Source: Oscillatoriophycideae cyanobacterium NC_groundwater_1537_Pr4_S-0.65um_50_18
GTDB taxonomy: Bacteria; Cyanobacteriota; Cyanobacteriia; Elainellales; Elainellaceae
DNA length: 64,000 nt
NCBI GenBank assembly: GCA_016208305.1
Contig: JACQYI010000036.1
Span: 124,001 to 188,000, forward strand
Direction: 5' to 3'
Under the pieces are notes generated by a model. The model did no database searches, was not told where the DNA came from, and was given only the letters and a program-made list of their open reading frames with translations. This document shows, in pieces, positions 50,718 through 58,754 of this stretch (position 1 is the first letter of the stretch; each line of letters opens with the position of its first letter). The position numbers and the translations under genes were made by a program.

Positions 50718-52124
50718 TTACCCTCCTAGTCCTGCGGCCAAATTCCGCGCGTTCTGGCTCGCTATGCCAAATTGCGGATCAATTTCTAGTGCCTTTTGAG
50801 CCTGGGTTTGTGCTTGTGCGGTGTTGCCAAGCGCCTTGTTAATTTCAGCAGCGCGGTCATAGAGGTTGGCATCGCGAATGCCTGTGGCGATCGCTTCCTG
50901 AATGACCTGCTGCGCCTGTTGCAGCTTGCCATTGGCCGAGAGTGCCCAAGCATAGGTACTCAACGTTTCGGCATCGCGGCGAATCTTAACCTCAGCCTCC
51001 ATCAAAGGCAGTGCTGCGGCAATGTCCTGTGGATTGCCGCGTTCTAGCAGAAGCCGAGCCAAATCGCGCCGATGCCCGAAGGCTGCCGCTTCTTCTGTTC
51101 CCGTTGTCTGCCGGAGTAAAGATTCGGCTTGTGACCAGAGGGTTTGAGCCTGGGTGTCGTTGCCTTGCAGCCGTTGGATACGGGCTTGTCCGCGCAAGAT
51201 TAGCGAATCGAAGACTCTCGGCGTGCCTCTAGAGGTTGCCATGATATCGGCATAGTGGCGATCGGCTGCCCCATAGTCTCCCTGCCGGATTTTGAGCTGC
51301 GCCAGATTGAGGAGCGCGATCGGCAATCCGGGCTGGATGCGGAGGGCTTCGCGGTACAGCGCTTCGGCTTGGGCTAAGTCGCCTCGCTCATAGTAAAACC
51401 GACCTAGCAGCGTGCGGGTACGCGCTGAGCCAGTTAGCTCTCCAGGTTCCTCATTGGCGATCGCATCCTGAAAACTTTGCAAGGCTTCTGCATCTTTGCC
51501 CTGAGCCGTTTTAACCAGTGCCCGCAGGGTCAGAGAGCTAACGCTAGGCAGGATGTCAACCCATTGATCAACAGCCTGACTCGCAATCTCTAACCTGCCC
51601 ATTGCTAGATTAGAAGTGACTTGAATACCAATGGCCTCTTTGTTCCCTGGCTCTTGTGCCGCCAGCTTTAGCGCACCCGTAAAGTCATGTTTAGATTCGG
51701 CCACTCGTGCCAACAGCATCAGCGCATCAGAGTTGCCAAAGGGTAAACTCGATAGCGATCGCTGAGCCGATTGTTCTGCCAACAAATACCAATTGCCTTC
51801 GCCTGTGATCCTAGCCATCTGAAGATAGGCAGTAGCTAGCGAAGACTGACTCAAAACGCTAGTTGAATCTTGGCGTAATCGCTCTTGATGCAGCGCAATT
51901 TCTTGTTCAATCCGCGCGATCGGATTTTCCATCCGTTCAGCAGACTCAAAATAGCGATAGCGATAAGGTACGGCTGGCTGATGCCAAAAACGGCTGGTCG
52001 CAGCCTCTAGACTCGACTGAAAATTAGATTGCGTTGCCACCAAAACGGTGGAGGCGATCGGTAGTCCTAGCAGCAAGGTGAGCCAAAAGGAACTAAGACG
52101 ATGAGGAAGAATAAGCTGCTTCAT
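50718..52124 (-). CDS. TPR-repeat protein, membrane-anchored or secreted
   Basis: The 468-residue protein starts with a basic segment and hydrophobic stretch (SFWLTLLLGLPIASTVLVATQ), a signal peptide or anchor. The rest is tetratricopeptide repeats: SVLSQSSLATAYLQMARI, GDLAQAEALYREALRIQPGLPIALLNLAQLKIRQGDYGAADRHYADI, AQTQAQKALEIDPQFGIASQNARNLA. TPR solenoids mediate protein binding, here probably in the periplasm. It sits three bases upstream of the nickel/cobalt-type transporter and 226 bp after the DUF4331 gene, from which two hairpins separate it. I recall DUF4331, TPR and metal-transporter genes together in other bacteria, but the process they serve is unknown. Confidence 0.87.
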   Translation of the reverse strand: MKQLILPHRLSSFWLTLLLGLPIASTVLVATQSNFQSSLEAATSRFWHQPAVPYRYRYFESAERMENPIARIEQEIALHQERLRQDSTSVLSQSSLATAYLQMARITGEGNWYLLAEQSAQRSLSSLPFGNSDALMLLARVAESKHDFTGALKLAAQEPGNKEAIGIQVTSNLAMGRLEIASQAVDQWVDILPSVSSLTLRALVKTAQGKDAEALQSFQDAIANEEPGELTGSARTRTLLGRFYYERGDLAQAEALYREALRIQPGLPIALLNLAQLKIRQGDYGAADRHYADIMATSRGTPRVFDSLILRGQARIQRLQGNDTQAQTLWSQAESLLRQTTGTEEAAAFGHRRDLARLLLERGNPQDIAAALPLMEAEVKIRRDAETLSTYAWALSANGKLQQAQQVIQEAIATGIRDANLYDRAAEINKALGNTAQAQTQAQKALEIDPQFGIASQNARNLAAGLGG

Positions 52125-52217
52125 ACATATGTTTAGATCAATGATTTAGATCAATGATTTGCATCCATGATCAGAATGCGAATGAACTCAAAGGGGGTGT
52201 AGGGGCGTTGTCCCCAC

Positions 52218-52236
52218 GCAGGGGTTCCACCCCTGC
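52218..52236. repeat. GCAGGGG-TTCCA-CCCCTGC hairpin repeat
   Basis: A perfect 7-bp stem with a 5-nt loop in the DUF4331-TPR gap, of the GGGTGCAGGGG...CCCCTGC type frequent in cyanobacterial intergenic DNA. Confidence 0.55.
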
Positions 52237-52265
52237 ACCCGTTCATCACTTGTGAAGGATCGCTA

Positions 52266-52313
52266 TATGAAATTTATTTTGAGAGGCGCGCGCCTCTCAA
52301 AATAAATTTCATA
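52266..52313. repeat. Dispersed palindrome, TATGAAATTTATTTT family, copy 2
   Basis: A perfect 48-bp palindrome: TATGAAATTTATTTTGAGAG plus GCGC meets its exact inverse with no loop. It shares the 15-base arm and CCGG flank with the copy at 17230. It lies 37 bp after the DUF4331 stop and may terminate or attenuate the transcript toward the TPR gene. Confidence 0.9.
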
Positions 52314-52350
52314 GCCGGATTGAGCCAGCCTTTTAGCTGAATAGCAGACG

Positions 52351-53652
52351 CTAGTTCGGCGTGGCTAGATAGGGGAAGTTGCTCAGCACAGGCTGATGAC
52401 CCTGTCCGGGGTTGCCGGGAGTCCCTGCGTAGGAGACGTTGTCTGTGGTCACTGCACCGTTACTCAAGAGCGACAGCGCTACATCGATCACATCATCCTC
52501 CAGCTTTCGGCCTCGGATGGGCGCGCCTAGACTATTGAGCGCATTGGCAAACCCGCTTGCCCCCGTGGTGTCAAACCGCATGACATCGGGCAGCAGAGCC
52601 TTCAGCAATGCGGCGGTGCGAGCATCACTATTGCCCAAAGCCTTCAACGTGCCTTTGGCTTCCGTGATGACTCTGCCCACAGCCCCGGTCGTGACTCGCG
52701 TGGGCTGCGCTCGGTTATAAGCTGCCAAATTGGTTTGGGTCAGGATCAGCGCTTCGTTAATACCGGGACGGCCAAACTGCTCCATTTGCTCAAATCTCCC
52801 AGTTCTGGCATTGGGAATCGCGATCGTAGTCCAGGCATCAAAGGTGGTTGCTTGGGTACCGCTTTGCAGCAGTCTCCGAGGGATGCGCACCACGATCGAG
52901 TTGACGTTGTAGTCTTTCGTAAAATCTTGAGCGGTTTCTGGAGTGCGGAATCCAACGCTAGGCCCTAATCCAGCTAAACCCGCTCGTACCCGGAAGAACT
53001 GATCAACGTCAAAAAAGAAGGGATCTTCTCGCAGTCCAGCAAAGATGTCGAGCGTGACACCATTGACCTTTACCGAGTTGACGATAGGAGAACCAGCAGA
53101 AGTAATAGGTGTGGTGAGAATTCCTCTCCCAGCCGTGGTTTGAGAGATTGTGCGGGACTTGTTGCCCTCAATCACCGTTATGCTCAACCGCTGCTGAAAG
53201 TTTCTATTGGGTTGAGAAAAGGTAAAGCGCAACGTGATGTTGGGATTGCCCGTAGGAATCGCATCATTGTTGCTGACTCGGGACAGTTTGAGATCGTACT
53301 GAGCTTGGTTACTGAAAAAATACTGCTGACGCGCCAGCGATCGCGGATTGGTATTGATCGCAAAAATCAGATCGTCCGCTTTAGCATTTGGGTTCTGATC
53401 GATTTCTCGAAAGGCATACAGATCCGTCAAACTTAGGGCACGACTGCGCGTATCAATGTCCCCATCATCGTGATCAGAGGCTTGAATCACAGGAGGTTTA
53501 ACGGCAGTTGCTGTCACGCCCAAAGCGACCAATGCCACTGCTAGAGCAGAAGCAGTGAGGCCCAGCTTCATCCCACGCTTGGGGGCTTGCGCTCTCTGGA
53601 ATAGAGAATGCCATAGGGCGATCGGAATATTACGTTTCGGCTGAGTCGCCAT
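52351..53652 (-). CDS. DUF4331 family secreted protein
   Basis: The 433-residue protein has an N-terminal basic part and hydrophobic signal (LTASALAVALVALGVTATAV) and then the family hallmark ASDHDDGDIDTRSRALSLTDLYAFREIDQNPNAKADDLIFAINTNP. Later motifs are ITLRFTFSQP, FAGLREDPFFFDVDQFFRVR and NSIVVRIPRRLL. DUF4331 proteins are beta-rich, exported and of unknown role; the acidic DHDDGD stretch could bind metal. The gene heads a row with a TPR protein and a His-rich metal transporter, which strengthens a metal-related reading. Reliability: family high, function open. Confidence 0.88.
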   Translation of the reverse strand: MATQPKRNIPIALWHSLFQRAQAPKRGMKLGLTASALAVALVALGVTATAVKPPVIQASDHDDGDIDTRSRALSLTDLYAFREIDQNPNAKADDLIFAINTNPRSLARQQYFFSNQAQYDLKLSRVSNNDAIPTGNPNITLRFTFSQPNRNFQQRLSITVIEGNKSRTISQTTAGRGILTTPITSAGSPIVNSVKVNGVTLDIFAGLREDPFFFDVDQFFRVRAGLAGLGPSVGFRTPETAQDFTKDYNVNSIVVRIPRRLLQSGTQATTFDAWTTIAIPNARTGRFEQMEQFGRPGINEALILTQTNLAAYNRAQPTRVTTGAVGRVITEAKGTLKALGNSDARTAALLKALLPDVMRFDTTGASGFANALNSLGAPIRGRKLEDDVIDVALSLLSNGAVTTDNVSYAGTPGNPGQGHQPVLSNFPYLATPN

Positions 53653-54252
53653 CTCGGTTGTCTCCTTCAGACTGAAGATTGCGATTCATCCATTCTCGAT
53701 AGATGCACAAAAGCCAACTCAGCAGCTAGCTTAGCTGGTGAAACCAAGGGTTCTCTCCGCTGGTGGATAGCCAATGGGTTACTCAGTGATTTCTAGGAGA
53801 TGAATGAATGCTGTCGTAGAAACATACGAGAATCCCCCCTAGTCGGATTGCAGTAATTTGAGTATTGGGTGGGTGAGCAGATGGGAAACCAATAGCGTTA
53901 CTAGAACGCCACACGCTGGAAATGGTAGACGGGTAGATGGGCGAATGGAAAACTTTCATCCACCCGTCTACCCATCCACCCGCCAACTAGGGTTGTGTGG
54001 CGCACTCCGCACATCACACAGTTCAGCTTTTGGAAAATAAAAGAAATTTTCGTGCAGAAGAAACAAAGGCTAACCGCATAGCCACACGACAGCTCGATCA
54101 CTCTGCAAAGGTGGCTACACCCTCAACTGAATATCGTCAGCAATGACTTTGTGGGCGAAACTCTGCATTTCCCCCGCAAAAAACCATCTGAAGCAGGATC
54201 AGAAGACGGTAGAGTCTGCTGAGTGATCCCATAGCGTCCAGCGATACTGGCC
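53653..54252. other. Repeat-bearing intergenic gap
   Basis: The gap contains GGTGGGTGAG-like G-rich stretches and the long hairpin at 53924-53972. Short ORFs here (rich in Trp, Gly, Val, Asp) are products of the repeats and not genes. Confidence 0.5.
53924..53972. repeat. GGGTAGATGG hairpin repeat, copy 1
   Basis: GGTAGACGGGTAGATG pairs with CATCCACCCGTCTACC in 15 of 16 positions over a 17-nt loop. GTTGGCGGGTGGA and CATCTACCCGTCT units of the same family recur near 61293-61340. Confidence 0.75.
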
Positions 54253-54750
54253 TCAGGATGTTTCTTGAACCGCTGAGCTAGGAATAAACATTCTCTGCGG
54301 AACTAGAGTCATTCTGGCGCGAGTTCTCAACCGCTTGCACAGCCTTAACTCTCTACCTTGGCGATTCCAGTACACTTGGTCAAAAACCTGATGCAGGATA
54401 AATAAGCCTCTACCGCAGTCGTCAAGCTCGTCAATGGTGTGACGATTTTCATCTGGGTTAACACCACAAGAGCAGCCTGGAGCAAATCCAACGCCTTGGT
54501 CAGTGATGATCCACCAGTATTGATTTTCATGGGAAAAGAACTCAACCGCGATCGTCTTGCCGGGATCTAGGTTGTTGCCATGCTTGACTGCATTAACAAG
54601 TGCCTCTTGCAGTCCAAGGCGAAGGTCAGGCTGTAGACCAGCTGGCACATCAGCCAATAACAGATCCAAAACAGGGCACAAATGAAGAGTGGAGGCAAAA
54701 CTGACAGTGCCCCACTTGCGACCTACCGGACGCAGTGAGATAGCAATCAC
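54253..54750 (-). CDS. RsbW-like ATP-binding protein (anti-sigma factor type)
   Basis: The 165-residue protein is a stand-alone HATPase_c domain: LRLGLQEALVNAVKHGNNLD (N-box), WIITDQGVGFAPG (G1 box) and DDCGRGLFILHQVFDQVYW (G2 box). This arrangement is that of serine kinases such as RsbW/SpoIIAB that bind sigma factors or STAS anti-anti-sigma factors. A Cys pair in APGCSCGVNPDENRHTIDELDDCGRG sits in the lid between the G-boxes and is unusual. No sigma or STAS gene is adjacent. In cyanobacteria such proteins often act within PP2C/STAS partner-switching networks. The specific partner is unknown. Confidence 0.87.
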   Translation of the reverse strand: MIAISLRPVGRKWGTVSFASTLHLCPVLDLLLADVPAGLQPDLRLGLQEALVNAVKHGNNLDPGKTIAVEFFSHENQYWWIITDQGVGFAPGCSCGVNPDENRHTIDELDDCGRGLFILHQVFDQVYWNRQGRELRLCKRLRTRARMTLVPQRMFIPSSAVQETS

Positions 54751-55749
54751 TCAGACAACCTCAGAGCTTTAGACTGAATCATCAACAGATCAAAACGCAG
54801 CATCGCTAAAGACCTTATGAAACCCTTTATGAAACCGTAGAGCGATCGTTCACATCCACCTAAACTTCTGTCCGTATCAGCGAGAAGCGGTCTAAATAAG
54901 GCAATGGCAGACTAGACCTTAAGCAAAATCTTGGGCGAACCTGATGGCACTGCGCGGGTAACTAAAACTTTGACTAAACTACATACAATCATAGCATGTT
55001 CGAACTGATCGTCCATTTGTATGGATATGAAAGTGTATTTGCGCCACTGGCATGTTGCGCTGTGGCATTGAGGAGCGCTACACAAATCCCTAAATAATTA
55101 CTATTTCGATATAAAGATCAGGCATTGTTTAGTCTAATTGTGAATTTTTCTTGGAAGGGCATGAAGCGCTCTTTTCAAAAACCCTATGCACAAAGTAAGC
55201 AACATTGTAAATCGCTGAGCGTAAATTGCTGAGATGTTCGGTGTAGTCTAAAAGACCTCTGGCGTGAAGTATTTCGTAGCGATTCACGCCTTCAACAAAG
55301 CGTTCATATCATAAAGATCTAAGCCTCACCTCAGAGCGTTCAAAGTTATTCGAGCAGCTTGATGCGAGCCTTTTTAAGCGCTGACTTCAAAATCAACTGT
55401 TCCAGAACTGGGTTGGGCGATCGCTGTGGTGTCTACCGCTCTAAATACATCGGAAATCTATAGATATCGACTTCTGTACGGCCGTATTACGTACCGTATA
55501 GATATGTTTTTTTAGTGAAATTTCAGTGAAAGTAGGTAGAAGTACTGGATTTCTCCAGTGGAAAATGCAAGTCTAGTACTCACAGGCTACAGACTCATAA
55601 AGATCAACGAGCTTGTGCTGTAGGCAGGGCTGCAAGAGTTCAACAGATTGACTTAAGTAGATTGCACTTAAGTAGAGTGACTGAGGCAGATTAAGTTAAA
55701 TGGTAGGTTTGACAAGTGGTCTTTACTGACCTTGTGAAGGAGAGTCCGA
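54751..55749. other. One-kilobase noncoding region upstream of the WecG-like gene
   Basis: No ORF with family resemblance is seen in the whole kilobase. Notable items are a perfect hairpin GGCGTGAA/TTCACGCC at 55261-55290, overlapping small palindromes around TACGGCCGTATTACGTACCGTA near 55480-55500 followed by a T run, and the tandem ACTTAAGTAGA repeats at 55651-55676. A small RNA or a long 5' leader is possible. Confidence 0.4.
55651..55676. promoter_or_regulatory. Tandem ACTTAAGTAGA repeats before the WecG-like gene
   Basis: ACTTAAGTAGA occurs at 55651 and again at 55666, each with a palindromic CTTAAG core and a 15-bp period, about 75-100 bp before the start codon. They could be paired regulator sites. 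Confidence 0.3.
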
Positions 55750-56559
55750 ATGGGCAACGTTAAAATACTGAACGCATCTATCGATAATCTTTCAATGATG
55801 GAGCTGCTAGAGAATCTCAAGCAAGGAGTTGTTTACACCCCTAATGTTGACCACCTTGTTAAGTTGCAAGCCGATCGTGAGTTCTTTAAAGCTTACAACA
55901 TGGCTGATTTCAAAGTTTGCGATAGCAAAGTTCTATTTTATGTTTCTAAGCTACTAGGCTGTCCTATCAAAGAAAAAATTTCGGGTTCCGACTTATTCCC
56001 AGCTTTTTATTGCTACCACAAAAACAACGAAGCGATTAAGATTTTCCTTTTGGGCGCACGCGAGGGTGTAGCGGCAGAAGCCCAAAAAAGGATTAATGCC
56101 CAAATGGGGCGTCAAATGATTGTTGGTGCCCATTCTCCTTCGTTTGGATTTGAAAAGAACGAAGCGGAATGTCAGAGCCTGATTGAGAAAGTTAATGCAT
56201 CAGGCGCGACGGTTTTAGCCGTTGGTGTGGGTGCCCCTAAGCAGGAAAAATTTATCCACAAGTATAGAGATGCTTTCAAACATGTGGATATCTTTTTGGC
56301 GATCGGTGCAACGATCGACTTTGAAGCTGGAAATGTTGCCCGCGCACCCAAATGGATTAGCGAGTTAGGTCTAGAGTGGCTCTATCGTCTCATCTCAGAA
56401 CCCCGTCGTCTTTGGAAGCGCTACTTGGTTGAGGGGCCTAAGTTCTTCTGGTTTGTTTTAATGCAGGCTTTGCATCTATACACTGACCCTTTCGCGAGTG
56501 ATGATGATGAACCAGGCAACGGCAGCTACAAAAGCATGGCCGAAATTATAGACGCTTAA
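55750..56559 (+). CDS. WecG/TagA/CpsF family glycosyltransferase
   Basis: The 269-residue protein belongs to GT26: TPNVDHLVKLQADREFFKAYNMADFKVCDSK carries the conserved Thr and Asp, GSDLFPAF and IFLLGAREGVAAEAQKRI follow, then VLAVGVGAPKQEKFI and IGATIDFEAGNVARAPKWISELGLEWLYRLISEPRRLWKRYL, the membrane-associating end. Enzymes of this family add N-acetylmannosaminuronate or N-acetylmannosamine to undecaprenyl-linked sugar in exopolysaccharide or teichoic-type polymers. AAGGAGAG just upstream supports the start. The gene stands alone after a kilobase of noncoding DNA. A role in exopolysaccharide is likely; the sugar is unknown. Confidence 0.92.
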   Translation: MGNVKILNASIDNLSMMELLENLKQGVVYTPNVDHLVKLQADREFFKAYNMADFKVCDSKVLFYVSKLLGCPIKEKISGSDLFPAFYCYHKNNEAIKIFLLGAREGVAAEAQKRINAQMGRQMIVGAHSPSFGFEKNEAECQSLIEKVNASGATVLAVGVGAPKQEKFIHKYRDAFKHVDIFLAIGATIDFEAGNVARAPKWISELGLEWLYRLISEPRRLWKRYLVEGPKFFWFVLMQALHLYTDPFASDDDEPGNGSYKSMAEIIDA

Positions 56560-56560
56560 G

Positions 56561-56611
56561 TCTGGGGTTCGAGTCTAGAGTTCGAGTCTGGAACTTAAGT
56601 CTAGAACTGAG
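56561..56611 (+). repeat. Four tandem 12-13 bp units after the WecG-like stop
   Basis: TCTGGGGTTCGAG, TCTAGAGTTCGAG, TCTGGAACTTAAG and TCTAGAACTGAG follow immediately after the stop codon. Confidence 0.7.
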
Positions 56612-56622
56612 AAGATTTCTGC

Positions 56623-56649
56623 AAAAAATTGCCCGCATTATGCGGGCAA
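56623..56649 (-). terminator. Terminator for the minus-strand DUF3172 gene
   Basis: TTGCCCGCAT and ATGCGGGCAA form a perfect 10-bp stem with a 1-nt loop; on the minus strand it is followed by TTTTTT. Confidence 0.7.
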
Positions 56650-56722
56650 CCTGAGCGAAAAGCTCACACTACAGTTTTGAAATAGAGAAATTTCTAGAAT
56701 TCTCCTTAGAGATTGTCTCCTA

Positions 56723-56763
56723 AGCCCTGAATTGCCCTAGCGCAGCTCAGGGCTTTTGCTTTT
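56723..56763 (+). terminator. Terminator for the plus-strand WecG-like gene
   Basis: AGCCCTGA pairs with TCAGGGCT and is followed by TTTGCTTTT on the plus strand. It overlaps the intergenic space with the opposite terminator at 56623. Confidence 0.7.
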
Positions 56764-56889
56764 CGATTTCAGTGTTTTGGTTTCAGCGTTTCGATTAATC
56801 GGCTCTCAAGCGTTAAGGCGCTTTCGCAGGCGTACAAGATACACCTCAAAAACGCCCTAATATTTAATGGTTTTTGCTGAAGAGAGAAG

Positions 56890-57474
56890 TTAGCGGAAAT
56901 TGTCTAGATCAGATGGAGCGCCTGCTCCGGTTGCATCCAGAAATAGATTTCGAGCTGCATCGGTCTGGTAAATACAGTCAATCTTGGGCTTATTCTCAGC
57001 ATTGTCCAAATTGCCCGTAAAGCCAAAGGTATTCATCCGATTCTTACATTCGTTGGCTTCTTGAGAAGTGATGAGATTCTTGCCTTGCAAGACGCCCCAG
57101 TTGCTACTGCGAATCACGCATCCCGGCTGCATCCGAGGCTGGGAAATATAGGCATTAAAGGGGCTAAAGGTCATAAAAGCGCGAATATCTACCGTGATAG
57201 CGCTGGCACCGTACTGAAGACAAATCTCAGGGCTAGGTGCTTTTTGGTCAATGTCGTAGCGAGTTGTGATCGTCCCCTGCCCGGTGGTGGAAATCGTACT
57301 GAACGAGGTGCCAATAAATACACCCACAACAAAGACTGCTATCAGGATGGCGATCGTAGCAGAATTGAGGATTGAAGCTGGCTTGTTGGGGATGGGATCT
57401 CGGTCTGGCATACGTTCCGGCGATCGATCTGAATATCGGGACTCTCGGGGTGGCACTCTCGGTCTACGGGTCAT
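56890..57474 (-). CDS. DUF3172 family membrane-anchored protein
   Basis: The 194-residue protein has a basic Arg/Pro-rich N-terminus of 35 residues, one transmembrane helix (ATIAILIAVFVVGVFIGTSF) and a conserved exoplasmic domain: PSPEICLQYGASAITVDIRAFMTFSPFNAYISQPRMQPGCVIRSSNWGVL and NECKNRMNTFGFTGNL. This is DUF3172, known from cyanobacteria and plastid-bearing lineages, of unknown function. Three or four cysteines may form disulphides. The gene stands alone, divergent from an ABC-2 permease gene. The terminator at 56623 probably ends its transcript. Confidence 0.85.
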   Translation of the reverse strand: MTRRPRVPPRESRYSDRSPERMPDRDPIPNKPASILNSATIAILIAVFVVGVFIGTSFSTISTTGQGTITTRYDIDQKAPSPEICLQYGASAITVDIRAFMTFSPFNAYISQPRMQPGCVIRSSNWGVLQGKNLITSQEANECKNRMNTFGFTGNLDNAENKPKIDCIYQTDAARNLFLDATGAGAPSDLDNFR

Positions 57475-57751
57475 AAGCGTTGATGATGATAAATACCTTG
57501 CAGCTATCCCTAAACATTCTATCTCAGCGAATTGGCAGATCCCAATTCAGATAGGGAGGAGCTGGGCTGCAAAAAACAAACGACAAGTTTCAGGAAATCC
57601 GAGAGGATTTTTTGTATTGTGAGATACAAAACTGTCGAAATTAGAGGATTGCTGTAGGCAAAACTCAAGATTAATGAGGCACAGCAGCCCCAAGCCGTGT
57701 CAAACCAGTGTCAAAATGAATGCAGGTCTTCTCTGCAATTTTAACAGTCTC

Positions 57752-58576
57752 ATGGTAGCCAGCTCTCAGTCCTCTCTCGATAGGGGACAACCCTATAAGC
57801 GATCGCTTTTTCGCAGTATTTTGGCAGATAGTCTCACAGTGTTTTGGGGCGAATGGCTTGATCTGCGCGTGCGGGTGCTGCAAGTTGTGGCTTCCGGATT
57901 GGTTTCTCCCCTGATCTATATCTTAGGTTTTGGGCTGGGCTTAGGCAGTGCCATGAACGTCAAGCCTCCCGTGGGCGACAGTTACCTTCAGTTTATTCTG
58001 CCTGGAATGGTGGCATTGTCCTCAATGACCATCAGCTTTGGCGGCACGACTTTCTCCATTTGCGGCGAACGGCTTTACTCCAAAACATTTGAAGAGATTT
58101 TGCTACTGCCCGTCCACCCTTTGGCGCTGTTTCTGGGCAAGATGCTGGCGGGTGTAGTGCGGGGGCTAATGACTTCAGCTTCCGTACTGGCAATTGCGAT
58201 CATTTTCACCCAAGAGCTGGGATTCATCAGCCCGCTGTTTTTGCTGCTGCTGCTGCTTAACTGCGCCGTTTTTTCGGGATTAGGGGTGATCGTAGGGCTA
58301 AACGTCAAATCTTTAGAGGGCGTGGGTCTCCTCAACAATTTCCTCATTGTGCCCATGTCCTTCTTGGGAGCCACCTTTTTTGACCCTAGCACCTTGCCCG
58401 CTGCGCTCAAGTTCATTGTCTATCTGTTGCCCTTAACCTACACCAGTTTGGGATTACGAGCGGCTGTCTTTCAACCGCTGAGCCAATTTCCTTGGTATAG
58501 CATCCCGATTCTCTTAATAACTGCTATTGTCTTGGGGGCGATCGGCGCGTACCAGTTTGCACACCAGCAAGACTAA
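57752..58576 (+). CDS. ABC-2 type transporter permease
   Basis: I start at the ATG at 57752 (MVASSQSSLDRG); upstream in-frame ATGs at 57674 and 57716 add residues unlike the family. The 274-residue protein has about six hydrophobic helices (VVASGLVSPLIYILGFGLGLG, ISPLFLLLLLLNCAVFSGLGVIVGL, IPILLITAIVLGAIGAYQF) and motifs of ABC-2 membrane proteins (EWLDLRVRVLQ, TFEEILLLPVHPLALFLGKML, NFLIVPMSFLGATFFDPSTLP). It should export a polysaccharide, lipid or drug with a separate ATPase. None lies next to it; its partner may be elsewhere. A hairpin at 58612 follows. Confidence 0.88.
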   Translation: MVASSQSSLDRGQPYKRSLFRSILADSLTVFWGEWLDLRVRVLQVVASGLVSPLIYILGFGLGLGSAMNVKPPVGDSYLQFILPGMVALSSMTISFGGTTFSICGERLYSKTFEEILLLPVHPLALFLGKMLAGVVRGLMTSASVLAIAIIFTQELGFISPLFLLLLLLNCAVFSGLGVIVGLNVKSLEGVGLLNNFLIVPMSFLGATFFDPSTLPAALKFIVYLLPLTYTSLGLRAAVFQPLSQFPWYSIPILLITAIVLGAIGAYQFAHQQD

Positions 58577-58611
58577 AGCATGTTTTAAAATGAGTCTACT
58601 TTTAAAGCGCG

Positions 58612-58644
58612 CCTGCCAGGTAAAGTAAGTTTGCCAGGCAGGCT
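58612..58644 (+). terminator. Hairpin after the ABC-2 permease gene
   Basis: GCCTGCCAGG and CCAGGCAGGC pair in 9 of 10 positions around a 13-nt loop, 36 bp past the stop. There is no U run. Confidence 0.45.
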
Positions 58645-58754
58645 CAGGGCAATGCTCATAGCCGCACAGCGCCTCAAAGGTTGCTCCTCAATCTAGAGAC
58701 TAGAGATTTCGAGTCTCTGCTTTACCCTTATTCTTCAGGATTTATTCTCCAATC

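Noticed and set aside
53783-54101. Overlapping Trp/Gly-rich ORFs in the gap before the anti-sigma-like gene
   Set aside because: They translate the GGGTAGATGG hairpin repeat in several frames and cannot be genes.
56561-56612. tRNA T-arm-like GGTTCGAGTC
   Set aside because: It is part of a 13-bp tandem repeat; no acceptor stem, anticodon arm or CCA region can be built around it.
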